Shown here: in pieces, positions 18,968 through 29,758 of the stretch
How the letters are laid out: every line of letters begins with the position of its first letter
Numbering within the stretch: position 1 is the first letter of the stretch
Origin: Maribacter sp.
GTDB lineage: Bacteria > Bacteroidota > Bacteroidia > Flavobacteriales > Flavobacteriaceae
Direction: 5' to 3'
NCBI GenBank assembly: GCA_029287355.1
Contig: JARFRH010000247.1
Location: forward strand, 1 to 64,000
DNA: 64,000 nucleotides
Program-made: the position numbers and the translations under genes
Notes under the pieces: model-generated
The model's input: only the letters and a program-made list of their open reading frames with translations
What the model was told of the DNA's origin: nothing
Databases searched by the model: none

Positions 18968-20161
18968 ATGAAAAAACAAGGTCTTCTTTCAAAATGGATA
19001 TTTCTTTCTGCAGTTTTGCTATGCATCGTTTCTTGCAAACAAGAAAAAAAGACAGACCAAGCAGAAGAAGTACCAATGGTTCAATACGATGAACCCAAGT
19101 CACAACTACCTATAGACAGGCTCAGACTTCCTGAAGGTTTTAAAATTGAAGTATATGCCGATAGCGTTGACGGAGCGCGTTCTATGGCCATGGGAGATGA
19201 TGGTACCCTCTTTGTAGGTACACGGAACGAGAATAAGGTCTATGCTATTCAAGATCGCGACAAAGATTTTAGAGCCGACAATATTATCGTATTGGATACA
19301 ACCTTGGAAGTTCCTAATGGTATCGCTTATAAAGATGGTTCACTCTATGTAGCGGAAGTAGGTCGCCTGCTTCGCTATGATGATATCGAATCACAATTGA
19401 ACAATCCCCCAAAGCCACAAGTCGTCTATGATGATTACCCGACCGAATTCCATCATGGTTGGAAGTACATCGCTTTTGGACCGGATGACAAGTTATATGT
19501 TCCAGTAGGTGCGCCATGTAATATTTGTGATTCTACAGTGAGCGATAAAAGATTTGCCACCATTACCCGTATGGATTCCGACGGCAGTAACCGAGAAATT
19601 TATGCTCAGGGTGTGCGTAACTCCGTAGGTTTTACATGGCATCCAGAAACTAAGGAAATGTACTTTACCGACAATGGTCGTGATATGTTGGGTGATGATA
19701 TACCGCCTTGTGAGCTGAACCGCGTGACCGAAGCAGGTCAGCATTTTGGTTATCCGTTTTGCCATGGGGGTGTAGTGAAGGACCCTGAATTCGGAGACAA
19801 AAGACCTTGTTCGGACTTTGTTGCGCCAGTTCAGGCTTTAGGTGCCCATGTTGCACCACTGGGGGTGAAATTCTATACTGGGGATATGTTTCCGGATAAA
19901 TACAAACAATATGCCTTTATTGCGGAACACGGCTCTTGGAATCGTTCAAAAAAAGTGGGGTATAAAATATCTTTGGTGCACCTTCAAGATAACGAAGCAG
20001 TCGGATATGAGACCTTTTTAGAGGGATGGCTTGATGAAGCAGCGCAAGAACGCTTTGGTCGACCCGTAGATTTACTGTTTTTGGATGACGGCTCTCTTTT
20101 AATTTCCGATGATTTTGGAGATGCCATATATCGAGTGACATATTCTTCAACTAATTCCTAG
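18968..20161 (+). CDS. PQQ-dependent sugar (sorbosone/glucose) dehydrogenase-like lipoprotein
   Basis: LRLPEGFKIEVYADSVDGARSMAMGDDGTLFVGTR, AQGVRNSVGFTWHPETKEMYFTDNGRDMLGDDIPPCELN. Confidence 0.9.
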   Translation: MKKQGLLSKWIFLSAVLLCIVSCKQEKKTDQAEEVPMVQYDEPKSQLPIDRLRLPEGFKIEVYADSVDGARSMAMGDDGTLFVGTRNENKVYAIQDRDKDFRADNIIVLDTTLEVPNGIAYKDGSLYVAEVGRLLRYDDIESQLNNPPKPQVVYDDYPTEFHHGWKYIAFGPDDKLYVPVGAPCNICDSTVSDKRFATITRMDSDGSNREIYAQGVRNSVGFTWHPETKEMYFTDNGRDMLGDDIPPCELNRVTEAGQHFGYPFCHGGVVKDPEFGDKRPCSDFVAPVQALGAHVAPLGVKFYTGDMFPDKYKQYAFIAEHGSWNRSKKVGYKISLVHLQDNEAVGYETFLEGWLDEAAQERFGRPVDLLFLDDGSLLISDDFGDAIYRVTYSSTNS

Positions 20162-20360
20162 TTTTAATCACTCGGCTTAAAGAATAGAAATAGGGTACTA
20201 AGTCCCAAAATCTTCATTTTATCCTTTGTGGATAAGATGCTAAGCTTGCATTCCCTAAAAAGAAGTTCTTTATTCTCAAAATGACCAGTGAAATCTATCG
20301 AAACAAATCGATAAAAACACTATTTTAGAGGCATTCCCTTTAGGGACTAAACCAACCATA

Positions 20361-23300
20361 ATGAAAGTATTTATCTTTTCCTTATGCTCCTTACTCGCTA
20401 TGAGTTTAGGGGCCCAGATTGAAAAATCACAATTCCAAAACCTTGAATATCGTATGATCGGCCCCTTTAGAGGAGGCCGAACCGTTGGCGCTGTCGGTAT
20501 TCCTACACAACCCAATGTCTTTTTCTTTGGTCATAATAACGGAGGCGTCTGGAAGACGGATGATTATGGTCGTACTTGGAATCCGATTTTCGATGATGCA
20601 CCTACGGGTTCTGTTGGCGATTTAGCAGTGTCCCCGACCAATCCTGATATTATATATGTAGGTACAGGCGAGGGTTTACATCGACCCGATTTAGCTGTTG
20701 GTGATGGAATGTTCAAGACCGCTGACGGTGGAAAAACCTGGAAACATATTGGTTTAAATGACGTTCAACAGGTCAGCAGAGTCATTGTACACCCTACCAA
20801 TCCGGATATCGTTTTTGTTGCTGGCTTAGGTCATCCTTATGGCGCCAATAAAATGAGGGGTATTTTTCGTTCCGTTGATGGAGGCACCACTTGGCAAAAA
20901 ACCTTATACATCAATCAAAGTACAGGAGCGGTTCAGGTGGAATTCGATCCTAATAATCCGCAAATTTTGTTTGCCGATATGTGGGAACATCTTGAAGGTC
21001 CTTGGGAAAATGCAAAATTCTCTGGTTCGAATAGTGGATTGTACAAATCAATGGATGGAGGAAGCACTTGGCAAAAAATCACCAAAGGATTACCGACTAT
21101 TGAGCAGGGATTGGGCAGAATTGGAGTCGCAATAGCCCCAAGCAATTCGGATACGATGTATGCAACCGTTGATGCCAGAGAAAATGGAGGCATCTATGGA
21201 AGTGACGATGCTGGTGAAAGTTGGTCACTCGTTACTACAGATTACAGATTATGGGGTAGAGGCAGTGATTTCGCTGAAATCAAGGTGCATCCTGATAATG
21301 AAAATAAGTTGTTTGTGGGGAATATTGCTTCCTATACATCCGATGATGGTGGTAAAAACTGGACCTCCCTAAAAGGTGCTCCAGGGGGTGATGACTATCA
21401 CCGTATTTGGATCAATCCCTTACAACCAGATATTATGCTTTTTGCGGCGGATCAAGGTGCCGTGATTACGGTGAACGGTGGTAAGACCTGGAGCTCGTGG
21501 TACAATCAGCCCACGGCACAATTATATCATGTGAGCACTGATAACCAATTTCCCTATTGGGTATATGGTGGGCAACAAGAAAGTGGTGCGATTGCAGTAG
21601 CAAGTCGAAGCAATGGCGGACAGATTTCATTTCGCGAATTCATGGGCGTTGGTGCTGATGAATATGCCTATGTGGCACCAGACCCCAAAGACCCTAATAT
21701 TGTCTACGGGGGTCGGGTCATCAAATATGATAAACGTACTGGGCAATCGCAGGTCGTTGCGCCGGAAGTATTACGCAGCGGTAAGGTCAGATTCATTAGA
21801 ACAATGCCATTATTGTTCCATCCTGCGGATGACACTATGCTTTTGTTTGGAACAAATATCGTTTTCAAAACTTTGGATGGAGGACATCGTTGGGAAGAAA
21901 TCAGTCCTGATTTAACGCGTAAACAACCAGAAGTTCCTGCTAGTTTTGCTGATTTTGTCAAAAAGGAAATAGAGCATATGCCACAACGGGCGATCGTTTA
22001 TGCCTTGGGGCCTTCTCCTTTGGACAAAAATATCATTTGGGCAGGCACGGATGACGGCCTGGTACATGTGACCACTGATGGTGGTAGCAAGTGGACAAAT
22101 GTCACTCCTTCCGAACTAAGCCCCTGGGATAAGATTTCTCAAATCGATGCAGGTCATTTTGATAAGGGAACCGCTTACATCGCCGTCAATGCCATTCGAA
22201 AAGACGATATGCGACCCTTGGTTTATAAAACGCACGATTTCGGAAAAACATGGGAAAAGATTTCCAACGGAATGAATCCTATGGGGCCAGTAAATACAGT
22301 TCGTGAAGACCATACCTCGGCGGGCTTGCTTTTTGCAGGTACGGAACGTGAGGTTTATTTTTCGGTTGACGATGGTGCTAGTTGGCAGTCATTACGAATG
22401 AACATGCCCGCTTCCTCTATACGTGATTTGGTGATTCATGAGAACGATTTGGTCATCGGTACCCATGGGCGTTCCATATGGATTTTGGATGATTTTAGTT
22501 TCTTAAGGGAATTGACGGAACTCCCTAAAGATGCGCCCCATTTGTTTCAACCTAGTGTAGCGACTCGTGTGCGGTTTAACATGTTCGCCGATACTCCTTT
22601 GCCACCTGAAGAACCTACTGGAGACAATCCGCCTGATGGTGCCCTGATCGACTACTATCTACCTCATGATTCCAAAGAAGTGTTACTGGAGATTTTGGAT
22701 GGAAACAATCAATTGATCGATAAATTCAGTAGTGCAGCTATTTTGCAACTTCCAGATACCACTAAACTGCCGCACCCCACGTATTGGATACGACCTATGT
22801 CAAAACCTTCAGCAAAGAAAGGTCATCAACGGTTTGTCTGGAACCTTAGATATACTGACCCACCGGGTGCTAATCGCAGTTATGCTATTGCTGCGGTTTT
22901 AAGAAATACGCCAGTCGGACCGGTGGGGCCATTAGTAGCACCTGGCATTTATACCATAAGGTTGACGGTAGATGGTATTACCGATGAAAAACAGATTACG
23001 GTTCGCTTAGACCCTCGATCGCAACTTTCGGATATAGATTTAAAGTTACAAACAGAACTTTCCATGGGGGTCTATAAGGCCTATTTGGAATTGCATAGCA
23101 TTCGTGACGAGGGTCTAGCAAAGTTGGAGAGCAAAATGCTTACGGGTAAAAAGAGATCTGCTTTTTTGAAATTCATCGGTGACGGTAATCCAAATAATGG
23201 AGACCCTTTGTACGGCAGCATACGCGAAACTGATCTTGAAGATGAAACGCTTGTTGGCCTTCAAGAGAAATTGCTCTATCTTTTGGTGGTCTTGCAAAAT

Positions 23301-23399
23301 GCGGATGTCAAACCGACCGAACCGACACAGAAAGCGGTCAAAAGTCTTATCAAACGAAAGGAAGAAATGCTTTCGAAATGGCAATCTATCTCGAAATAA
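20361..23399 (+). CDS. Sortilin/VPS10-like Asp-box (BNR) beta-propeller exported protein, paralogue 1
   Basis: Repeated Asp-boxes (TDDYGRTW, TADGGKTW, SVDGGTTW, SMDGGSTW); RMIGPFRGGRTV N-terminus; signal peptide. Confidence 0.9.
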   Translation: MKVFIFSLCSLLAMSLGAQIEKSQFQNLEYRMIGPFRGGRTVGAVGIPTQPNVFFFGHNNGGVWKTDDYGRTWNPIFDDAPTGSVGDLAVSPTNPDIIYVGTGEGLHRPDLAVGDGMFKTADGGKTWKHIGLNDVQQVSRVIVHPTNPDIVFVAGLGHPYGANKMRGIFRSVDGGTTWQKTLYINQSTGAVQVEFDPNNPQILFADMWEHLEGPWENAKFSGSNSGLYKSMDGGSTWQKITKGLPTIEQGLGRIGVAIAPSNSDTMYATVDARENGGIYGSDDAGESWSLVTTDYRLWGRGSDFAEIKVHPDNENKLFVGNIASYTSDDGGKNWTSLKGAPGGDDYHRIWINPLQPDIMLFAADQGAVITVNGGKTWSSWYNQPTAQLYHVSTDNQFPYWVYGGQQESGAIAVASRSNGGQISFREFMGVGADEYAYVAPDPKDPNIVYGGRVIKYDKRTGQSQVVAPEVLRSGKVRFIRTMPLLFHPADDTMLLFGTNIVFKTLDGGHRWEEISPDLTRKQPEVPASFADFVKKEIEHMPQRAIVYALGPSPLDKNIIWAGTDDGLVHVTTDGGSKWTNVTPSELSPWDKISQIDAGHFDKGTAYIAVNAIRKDDMRPLVYKTHDFGKTWEKISNGMNPMGPVNTVREDHTSAGLLFAGTEREVYFSVDDGASWQSLRMNMPASSIRDLVIHENDLVIGTHGRSIWILDDFSFLRELTELPKDAPHLFQPSVATRVRFNMFADTPLPPEEPTGDNPPDGALIDYYLPHDSKEVLLEILDGNNQLIDKFSSAAILQLPDTTKLPHPTYWIRPMSKPSAKKGHQRFVWNLRYTDPPGANRSYAIAAVLRNTPVGPVGPLVAPGIYTIRLTVDGITDEKQITVRLDPRSQLSDIDLKLQTELSMGVYKAYLELHSIRDEGLAKLESKMLTGKKRSAFLKFIGDGNPNNGDPLYGSIRETDLEDETLVGLQEKLLYLLVVLQNADVKPTEPTQKAVKSLIKRKEEMLSKWQSISK

Positions 23400-23418
23400 C
23401 CCAGTTCATGAACACTAA

Positions 23419-26400
23419 ATGAAATATGATATGAAAACGACACTTTACACTTTCATTGTAGCCCTCTTGCTGACCTCGGGGTTATTTGCACAGCGCAAGA
23501 ATAAAAGTACGGCTCCACTGATTTCCGAAAGACTATATGAATCAATGAAATATCGGAATATAGGGCCGTTTCGTGGTGGGCGCTCTACTACCGTAACAGG
23601 TATTCCGGATGATATTTTCACATTCTACATGGGTGCAACCGGAGGCGGAGTTTGGAAGACCACCGATGGTGGAAACACTTGGAATAATATATCCGATGGC
23701 TTTTTCAATACTACGGGTATTGGTGATATTACCCCTGCGCCCTCCAATCCGGATATTATTTATGTCGGTACGGGCGAATCGCCTGTTCGTGGGGTAAAGA
23801 CTTCCCACGGAGATGGGCTATACAAATCTACGGATGCGGGCAAGACATGGAAACATATGGGGCTACAGAAAACAAGGCATATCAGCGATGTTTATGTACA
23901 TCCGAACAATCCTGACAAAGTGTATGTTGCTGCTCAAGGTAATCCTTGGGGACCCAATGAAGAAAGAGGCATCTATCTTTCCGAAGATGGTGGTGTTACT
24001 TGGGATAAAATCCTTTATGTCAATGAGAATTCAGGCATTGTCGATATGACTGTTGACCCAAACAATCCTGATTTTATGATGGTGGCTTCTTGGGAGTTTT
24101 GGCGCAAACCTTGGATAGTTCACAGTGGTGGTCCCGGTAGTCATATCTATAAGACGACCGATGGTGGCAAAAACTGGAAGACAATTACGAAAGGCTTACC
24201 CGAATTAAAAGGTAAAATGGGGGTTGATATTTCACCAGCGAATCCTAATATTGTTTATATCGCCATTGATGCTTTAGGGGAGAAGGCAGGTGTTTATCGC
24301 TCAGATGATGCCGGTGAGAGCTTTAAACAAATGACCAATGATGCGACAACATATGCACGTTCCTGGTATTATATGCATATCATCGCAGACCCCAATGACG
24401 AAGATGAACTATGGGTAATGAACAGTTTTGCAATGAAATCGATCGATGGTGGAAAAACTTTTAAAGGGATAAAAGGTAGCCATGTGGATCATCATGATTT
24501 ATGGATCAATCCAAAGAATAGTGACATCATGGTCAATGCCAATGATGGTGGTGGTTCTGTGACCTTTAATGGTGGTGAAACTTGGTCATCGATGTTCAAT
24601 CAGCCAACGGGACAGTTTTACCGCTTGCTGACCGATAATGGAAATCCATATCGTATCTATTCAGGTCAACAAGATAATAGTACTATCGCTATTGACAGTC
24701 GGGTAGTCGATGACGGTATCGGTGAAATGCATTGGGATGTCATGCGTGCAGGGGAGTCTTCAACGGTAGCAGTAGACCCCAACAATCCACGTTATGTCTA
24801 TTCCACCTATTTCGCGAGCAATTTTGTGGAATGGGATCGCGATATCGATAACACAAGAATGGTGATGCCCTATCCTACCAGGGTTACCGGCGAGCAACCC
24901 AAGAATTTAAAATACAGAGCCAATTGGAACGGTCCCGTTATCGTTTCACCTCATAATCCGAATGTAATTTATTATGGTTCTCAATATGTCATGAAATCCT
25001 CGGATAGGGGTGTGACATGGGAGGTATTGAGTGAAGACCTTACTCGAAATGACAAAGACCATCAAGGAAAGGGCGGTGAACCCGTGAGCAATGAGCAAAT
25101 TACCGCAGAGAGCTACAATAATCTTTTTAATATCGAAGAGTCCCCATTGAAAGAAGGGGTGATTTGGGTCGGCTCTGATGACGGGCTAGTACATGTCACT
25201 CAAGATGCGGGTAAAACATGGACCAATGTGACGCCAAAGGGACTCAAAGAGAGTATCATTAATGTTGTCGAACCTTCCCCACATGATCCTGCGACGGCTT
25301 ATATAGCGGTTACTGGTTATAAACTAAATGATTTTACACCTTATATTTTCAAAACCAATGATTATGGTTCAAGCTGGACGAAAATCGTGAACGGCCTACC
25401 CGCCGATACTTTTGCCCGTAGTGTTCGCGAGGACCCGGATCGCAAAGGATTGTTATACGCTGGTACTGAAACTGGTGTTTTTGTTTCCTTTGATGATGGA
25501 AATTTGTGGCTATCCTTGCAGAACAATTTGCCGGAAGTACCCATAACCGATTTAAGGGTAAAGCGAAAAGACTTGGTCGTCGGCACCCAAGGAAGAGCAC
25601 TATGGATTTTGGATGACTTGACGCCATTACATCAGATTTCCGAGGATATCGCAAAAGCGGATTATTACCTTTATAAACCCAATGATCCCAGTGCCGAACT
25701 CTCGGTTGCCTATAGTATTGATGGGGGACAAGGGGAGAATCCTCCGCAAGGAGCACAAATTCACTATGTTTTGAATAAAGCGGTTGCTGAAGATACCCCA
25801 TTATCTCTTGAAATAATGGATAGTTTGGGAGAGGTCATTCATTCAGAGTTCACCAATTTACCAAGAGTAGGGTGTGATACTTTGATAAAGCCTCAATTGA
25901 AACGAAAAGTAGGGGCACATCGGTATCGATGGAATATGAAAGTGGGGACATTTGATTGTTTGACCGAATTGTATACGACCAATCGAGATTTGACGGCTTA
26001 CAATGCAGCTCCCGGTAAATATAAGGTTCGATTGAATGTAGGTGCGTTTTCCCAGACGCAAGACTTCGAAATTAAAATCGATCCACGTATTGCGAACAGC
26101 ATTGAAAATGTAACTGCAGCTTATAAGGAGCGTGATCTGATTTCAAAATCCATTTATGAGGGCGCCACTGAAATGGCCAAAGGAGTACGAGATTTACGTA
26201 AAATCAAGCAGCAATTAGATTTTATACTTTCGGTAACAACAGATGAAAAAATCAAGAAGGAGGGTAAAGCTTTGAACCAGACCTTAGATGATTGGATAGC
26301 TGAAATCTTACAAAAAGAAATGCGCACCTATCAAAGCAATTATATGTTTGAAGCACGCTTATTAATAAAATTCAAAGCCTTCTTGAACCGCACTGGAAAG

Positions 26401-26562
26401 GGAAATTTACCCGTTACCCAAGGCACACGTGATGTTACCAAAGACTATTTACAGCAATGGAGCGCCTTGAAATCAAGTTTGCAAGGCATAAAGACCAACG
26501 ATGTTTCAAAGTACAATCAACTCTTAAAAGATGCTGGTTTGCCTGAGCTGTATTGGCCGTGA
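23419..26562 (+). CDS. Sortilin/VPS10-like Asp-box beta-propeller exported protein, paralogue 2
   Basis: RNIGPFRGGRSTTVTGI; TTDGGNTW, STDAGKTW, SEDGGVTW repeats; WILDDLTPL near the end of the propeller. Confidence 0.9.
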   Translation: MKYDMKTTLYTFIVALLLTSGLFAQRKNKSTAPLISERLYESMKYRNIGPFRGGRSTTVTGIPDDIFTFYMGATGGGVWKTTDGGNTWNNISDGFFNTTGIGDITPAPSNPDIIYVGTGESPVRGVKTSHGDGLYKSTDAGKTWKHMGLQKTRHISDVYVHPNNPDKVYVAAQGNPWGPNEERGIYLSEDGGVTWDKILYVNENSGIVDMTVDPNNPDFMMVASWEFWRKPWIVHSGGPGSHIYKTTDGGKNWKTITKGLPELKGKMGVDISPANPNIVYIAIDALGEKAGVYRSDDAGESFKQMTNDATTYARSWYYMHIIADPNDEDELWVMNSFAMKSIDGGKTFKGIKGSHVDHHDLWINPKNSDIMVNANDGGGSVTFNGGETWSSMFNQPTGQFYRLLTDNGNPYRIYSGQQDNSTIAIDSRVVDDGIGEMHWDVMRAGESSTVAVDPNNPRYVYSTYFASNFVEWDRDIDNTRMVMPYPTRVTGEQPKNLKYRANWNGPVIVSPHNPNVIYYGSQYVMKSSDRGVTWEVLSEDLTRNDKDHQGKGGEPVSNEQITAESYNNLFNIEESPLKEGVIWVGSDDGLVHVTQDAGKTWTNVTPKGLKESIINVVEPSPHDPATAYIAVTGYKLNDFTPYIFKTNDYGSSWTKIVNGLPADTFARSVREDPDRKGLLYAGTETGVFVSFDDGNLWLSLQNNLPEVPITDLRVKRKDLVVGTQGRALWILDDLTPLHQISEDIAKADYYLYKPNDPSAELSVAYSIDGGQGENPPQGAQIHYVLNKAVAEDTPLSLEIMDSLGEVIHSEFTNLPRVGCDTLIKPQLKRKVGAHRYRWNMKVGTFDCLTELYTTNRDLTAYNAAPGKYKVRLNVGAFSQTQDFEIKIDPRIANSIENVTAAYKERDLISKSIYEGATEMAKGVRDLRKIKQQLDFILSVTTDEKIKKEGKALNQTLDDWIAEILQKEMRTYQSNYMFEARLLIKFKAFLNRTGKGNLPVTQGTRDVTKDYLQQWSALKSSLQGIKTNDVSKYNQLLKDAGLPELYWP

Positions 26563-26606
26563 TATCGTTTGTTATACGTCATTTAACCAAAGTAAAAAAC
26601 ACGACT

Positions 26607-27884
26607 ATGAATCAGCGTAGGAATTTTTTAAAAAGAGGTTCAATTGCTGCACTTGCAGCTCCTTTGATTTCTTTCGATTCCAATAAAAAATGGTCACTGG
26701 AAGTCCTTCGCGTACCCTTTGCTAATACGGAGGATTATTGGAGAATGATTCGCAAACAATTTCCATTGAAGGAAGGGCAGACCTATTTTAATAATGGTAC
26801 GATGGGCCCAAGCTCAGGCTATGTTTTGGATACGATGATAAATCATATGCTTCATTTTAACAAGGAAGCAGCTACCATAGATTACAAAGATGGTTCTGGG
26901 CCTGAATTGTTAAGTGGTTATTTCCCCTATAAAGAACTCCGTTCGAAATTGGCTGATATCATCAATTGTGATTACAAAGAACTGTCACTGGTACAAAATG
27001 CCACCTTCGGGATGAATTACGTTGGTATGGGGCTTGATCTGAAAGCTGGCGATGAATTGTTGAATACCGATCAAGAACATGGGGGTGGTTTTGGGGCTTG
27101 GCAATTGCTCGCCAAACGAAAAGGCTGTGTTTACAAGCAGGCCAAGATGCCAATTCCTGCGAATGACCCGCAAGAGATTTTCGATGCCATATTCAAAGCG
27201 GTAACACGAAAAACCAAGGTAATTGCCATTCCACATATTGTTTCGGTATACGGTACCATCATGCCGGTAAAAGCAATCTGTGCAGAGGCTAGAAAACGTG
27301 GAATTTTCACTGTCCTTGATGGTGCCCAATGTGTCGGCCAAATCAAAGTGGATGTTAAAGATATTGGTTGCGATGCCTATTATTCAAGTTTGCATAAATG
27401 GATGTTGGCCCCTGCTGGCAATGGCATCTTGTATATCAATAACGAGGTCGTTTCCAGTATATGGTCTACCGTTGCCAGTTACAATTGGGATAATCAAGAA
27501 GATCATGGATTTCGATTAATGCAAAACGGAACAGGTAACCCTGCACTCCTGGCTGGTTTTGATGCAGCTGTTGATTTTTTCAATACGGTAGGCGAGGATC
27601 GATGGGTCAATAGAATCAAGGAATTAGGAGCTCATTTGCGCAAAGGCCTAAAGGAAATGCCACATGTAACGATTCATTCCTCCACGAATGAAGCAATGGC
27701 TGCTGGTTTGACGACCTACGCCGTAGCTGGAATAAACGGACCCGATTTGCAGAAAACCCTATGGGAACGAGAACGTCTGCAACCGCGTTCGGTGGGAACA
27801 GAACTCTTGCGACACTCTGTACATATTTACAATTCAAAAGAAGAAATTGACAAAGCACTTCAGGTCATCCGTTCCTTGGCCTAA
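26607..27884 (+). CDS. Class V aminotransferase (isopenicillin-N-epimerase-like), exported (Tat-like leader)
   Basis: MNQRRNFLKRGSIAALAAPL leader; TVLDGAQCVGQIKVDVKDIGCDAYYSSLHKWMLAPAGNGILY PLP-Lys region; C-term LLRHSVHIYNSKEEIDKAL. Confidence 0.9.
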   Translation: MNQRRNFLKRGSIAALAAPLISFDSNKKWSLEVLRVPFANTEDYWRMIRKQFPLKEGQTYFNNGTMGPSSGYVLDTMINHMLHFNKEAATIDYKDGSGPELLSGYFPYKELRSKLADIINCDYKELSLVQNATFGMNYVGMGLDLKAGDELLNTDQEHGGGFGAWQLLAKRKGCVYKQAKMPIPANDPQEIFDAIFKAVTRKTKVIAIPHIVSVYGTIMPVKAICAEARKRGIFTVLDGAQCVGQIKVDVKDIGCDAYYSSLHKWMLAPAGNGILYINNEVVSSIWSTVASYNWDNQEDHGFRLMQNGTGNPALLAGFDAAVDFFNTVGEDRWVNRIKELGAHLRKGLKEMPHVTIHSSTNEAMAAGLTTYAVAGINGPDLQKTLWERERLQPRSVGTELLRHSVHIYNSKEEIDKALQVIRSLA

Positions 27885-27975
27885 ATACGAAGCTCATGAA
27901 TGCCGAATTACCCCGATTGCCCAAATTCGAACCAATGTGTTCTTTTTAGTTTTAATTGATAACAAAACAAAAACA

Positions 27976-29679
27976 ATGAAAAATTTTTATTCAAAAATTA
28001 TATACTGCTTACTATTTCTTGGCTGTAACCTCTATGCACAAGATCGTCTTACGGGTGAGACATTTACTACCCGTTCCGAAATTTTGGCTAGAAATGGTAT
28101 GGCCGCAACAAGTCAACCTTTGGCCACACAAGTTGCTTTGGAGATATTGAAAAAAGGGGGCACTGCAATGGATGCTGCGATTGCGGCAAATGCCATGCTG
28201 GGTCTTGTAGAACCGGGCAGTTGTGGCATTGGTGGTGATATTTTCGCCATTGTTTGGAACGCCAAAGACCAAAAACTCTACGGTTTCAATGGCAGTGGGC
28301 GCGCTCCGAAATCTTTGTCCATAGATTATTTTATGGATAAAGGAATGAAGTATGTTCCTTTACATGGCCCATTGCCCGTCTCGGTGCCTGGCTGCGTTGA
28401 TGGCTGGTTCGAATTGCACAAAAAATTCGGAAAACTAAAAATGGAGGAAATTTTGCAACCCGCTATATCCTATGCTCGCGATGGTTTTCCTGTTTCAGAG
28501 GTCATTGCCTATGAAATGGCCTCAAGCAATGCGAGGTTAAAAGACCAACCAGGTTTTGCGGAAACTTATATGCCCAATGGGCGATTTCCCCTTAAGGGAG
28601 AAGTCTTCAAAAACCCAGATTTGGCCAATACCTATGAAGCGATTACCAAAACTGGGCGTGATGCTTTTTATAAGGGCAGTATTGCCAAAACCATGGCGGC
28701 CTACATGGCAAAGCATGGTGGTTTCTTGTCATATGATGATCTAGCCAACCACACCTCGAATTGGGTGGAGCCCGTTTCGGTCAATTACCGAGGCTATGAT
28801 GTTTGGGAATTACCGCCAAATGGCCAAGGTACGGCAGCCCTGCAAATGTTGAATATATTGAAAGGATTCGATATCGCGACTATGGGATTCGGGAGTCCCG
28901 AATACCTCCATGTACTTGCCGAAGCCAAAAAATTGGCCTATGAAGATCGTGCGAAGTTCTATGCAGACCCGGCGTTTAATAATATTCCGCTAGAAACCTT
29001 GTTGTCCGATGCGTATACTGCGAAAAGGAAAGGTCTTATCAAGCTTGATGAAGCTGCAGACAGCTATCCTGCTGGTGATATGGAAATAGAAGCGGGCAAT
29101 ACCACGTATTTGACTGTTGCAGACAAGGAGGGAAATATGGTTTCTTTGATACAAAGTATTTATTCGGTATTCGCTTCAGGTATGGTACCCGATGGATTGG
29201 GTTTCGTTCTCCAAAACCGTGGACAAATGTTCAATATTCAAGACAAAAATCATGCAAACGCACTGGAGCCGAGTAAGCGACCGTTCCATACGATTATTCC
29301 GGCCTTTATTACAAAAGATGGAAAGCCGTGGGTGAGTTTCGGACTAATGGGTGGAGCTGTACAACCCCAAGGACACGCTCAGATTGTAGTCAATTTAGTC
29401 GACTTTGGCATGAATCTTCAAGAGGCAGGCGACGCACCTAGAATGCGTCATACTGGTAGCTCGCAACCCACAGGTTATAAAATGGCCAATGGCGGCATTT
29501 TGCATTTGGAAAGCGGCTTTGATGCAAAAACCCTGCGCGAATTACGAAAAAAAGGACACCGTATCGGTTATGGAGTAGGTATGTATGGCGGTTACCAAGC
29601 GATTGGAGTCAATTTAGAAAACAAAGTATATTCAGGTGCTTCTGAATCGCGTAAAGATGGACAAGCGGCCGGGTATTGA
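27976..29679 (+). CDS. ggt: Gamma-glutamyltransferase
   Basis: GMAATSQPLATQVALEILKKGGTAMDAAIAA; nucleophile region EAGNTTYLTVADKEGNMVSLIQSIYSVFASG; signal peptide. Confidence 0.93.
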   Translation: MKNFYSKIIYCLLFLGCNLYAQDRLTGETFTTRSEILARNGMAATSQPLATQVALEILKKGGTAMDAAIAANAMLGLVEPGSCGIGGDIFAIVWNAKDQKLYGFNGSGRAPKSLSIDYFMDKGMKYVPLHGPLPVSVPGCVDGWFELHKKFGKLKMEEILQPAISYARDGFPVSEVIAYEMASSNARLKDQPGFAETYMPNGRFPLKGEVFKNPDLANTYEAITKTGRDAFYKGSIAKTMAAYMAKHGGFLSYDDLANHTSNWVEPVSVNYRGYDVWELPPNGQGTAALQMLNILKGFDIATMGFGSPEYLHVLAEAKKLAYEDRAKFYADPAFNNIPLETLLSDAYTAKRKGLIKLDEAADSYPAGDMEIEAGNTTYLTVADKEGNMVSLIQSIYSVFASGMVPDGLGFVLQNRGQMFNIQDKNHANALEPSKRPFHTIIPAFITKDGKPWVSFGLMGGAVQPQGHAQIVVNLVDFGMNLQEAGDAPRMRHTGSSQPTGYKMANGGILHLESGFDAKTLRELRKKGHRIGYGVGMYGGYQAIGVNLENKVYSGASESRKDGQAAGY

Positions 29680-29758
29680 TTTAATTATGTATCAATTGAA
29701 TGGTATCCTATACGATACTGAATTATTAATTTATAGATTTTAACCAAGCTATTTTATT

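Noticed and set aside
25349-25801. 150-aa minus-strand ORF inside VPS10-like paralogue 2
   Set aside because: Shadow ORF of a strongly supported coding region.
1-27884. Beta-lactam-type pathway suggested by IPNS-like oxygenase and isopenicillin-N-epimerase-like aminotransferase
   Set aside because: The two genes are ~26 kb apart, on opposite strands, in different operons, with no ACV-synthetase-like NRPS in the window; both families are broad.
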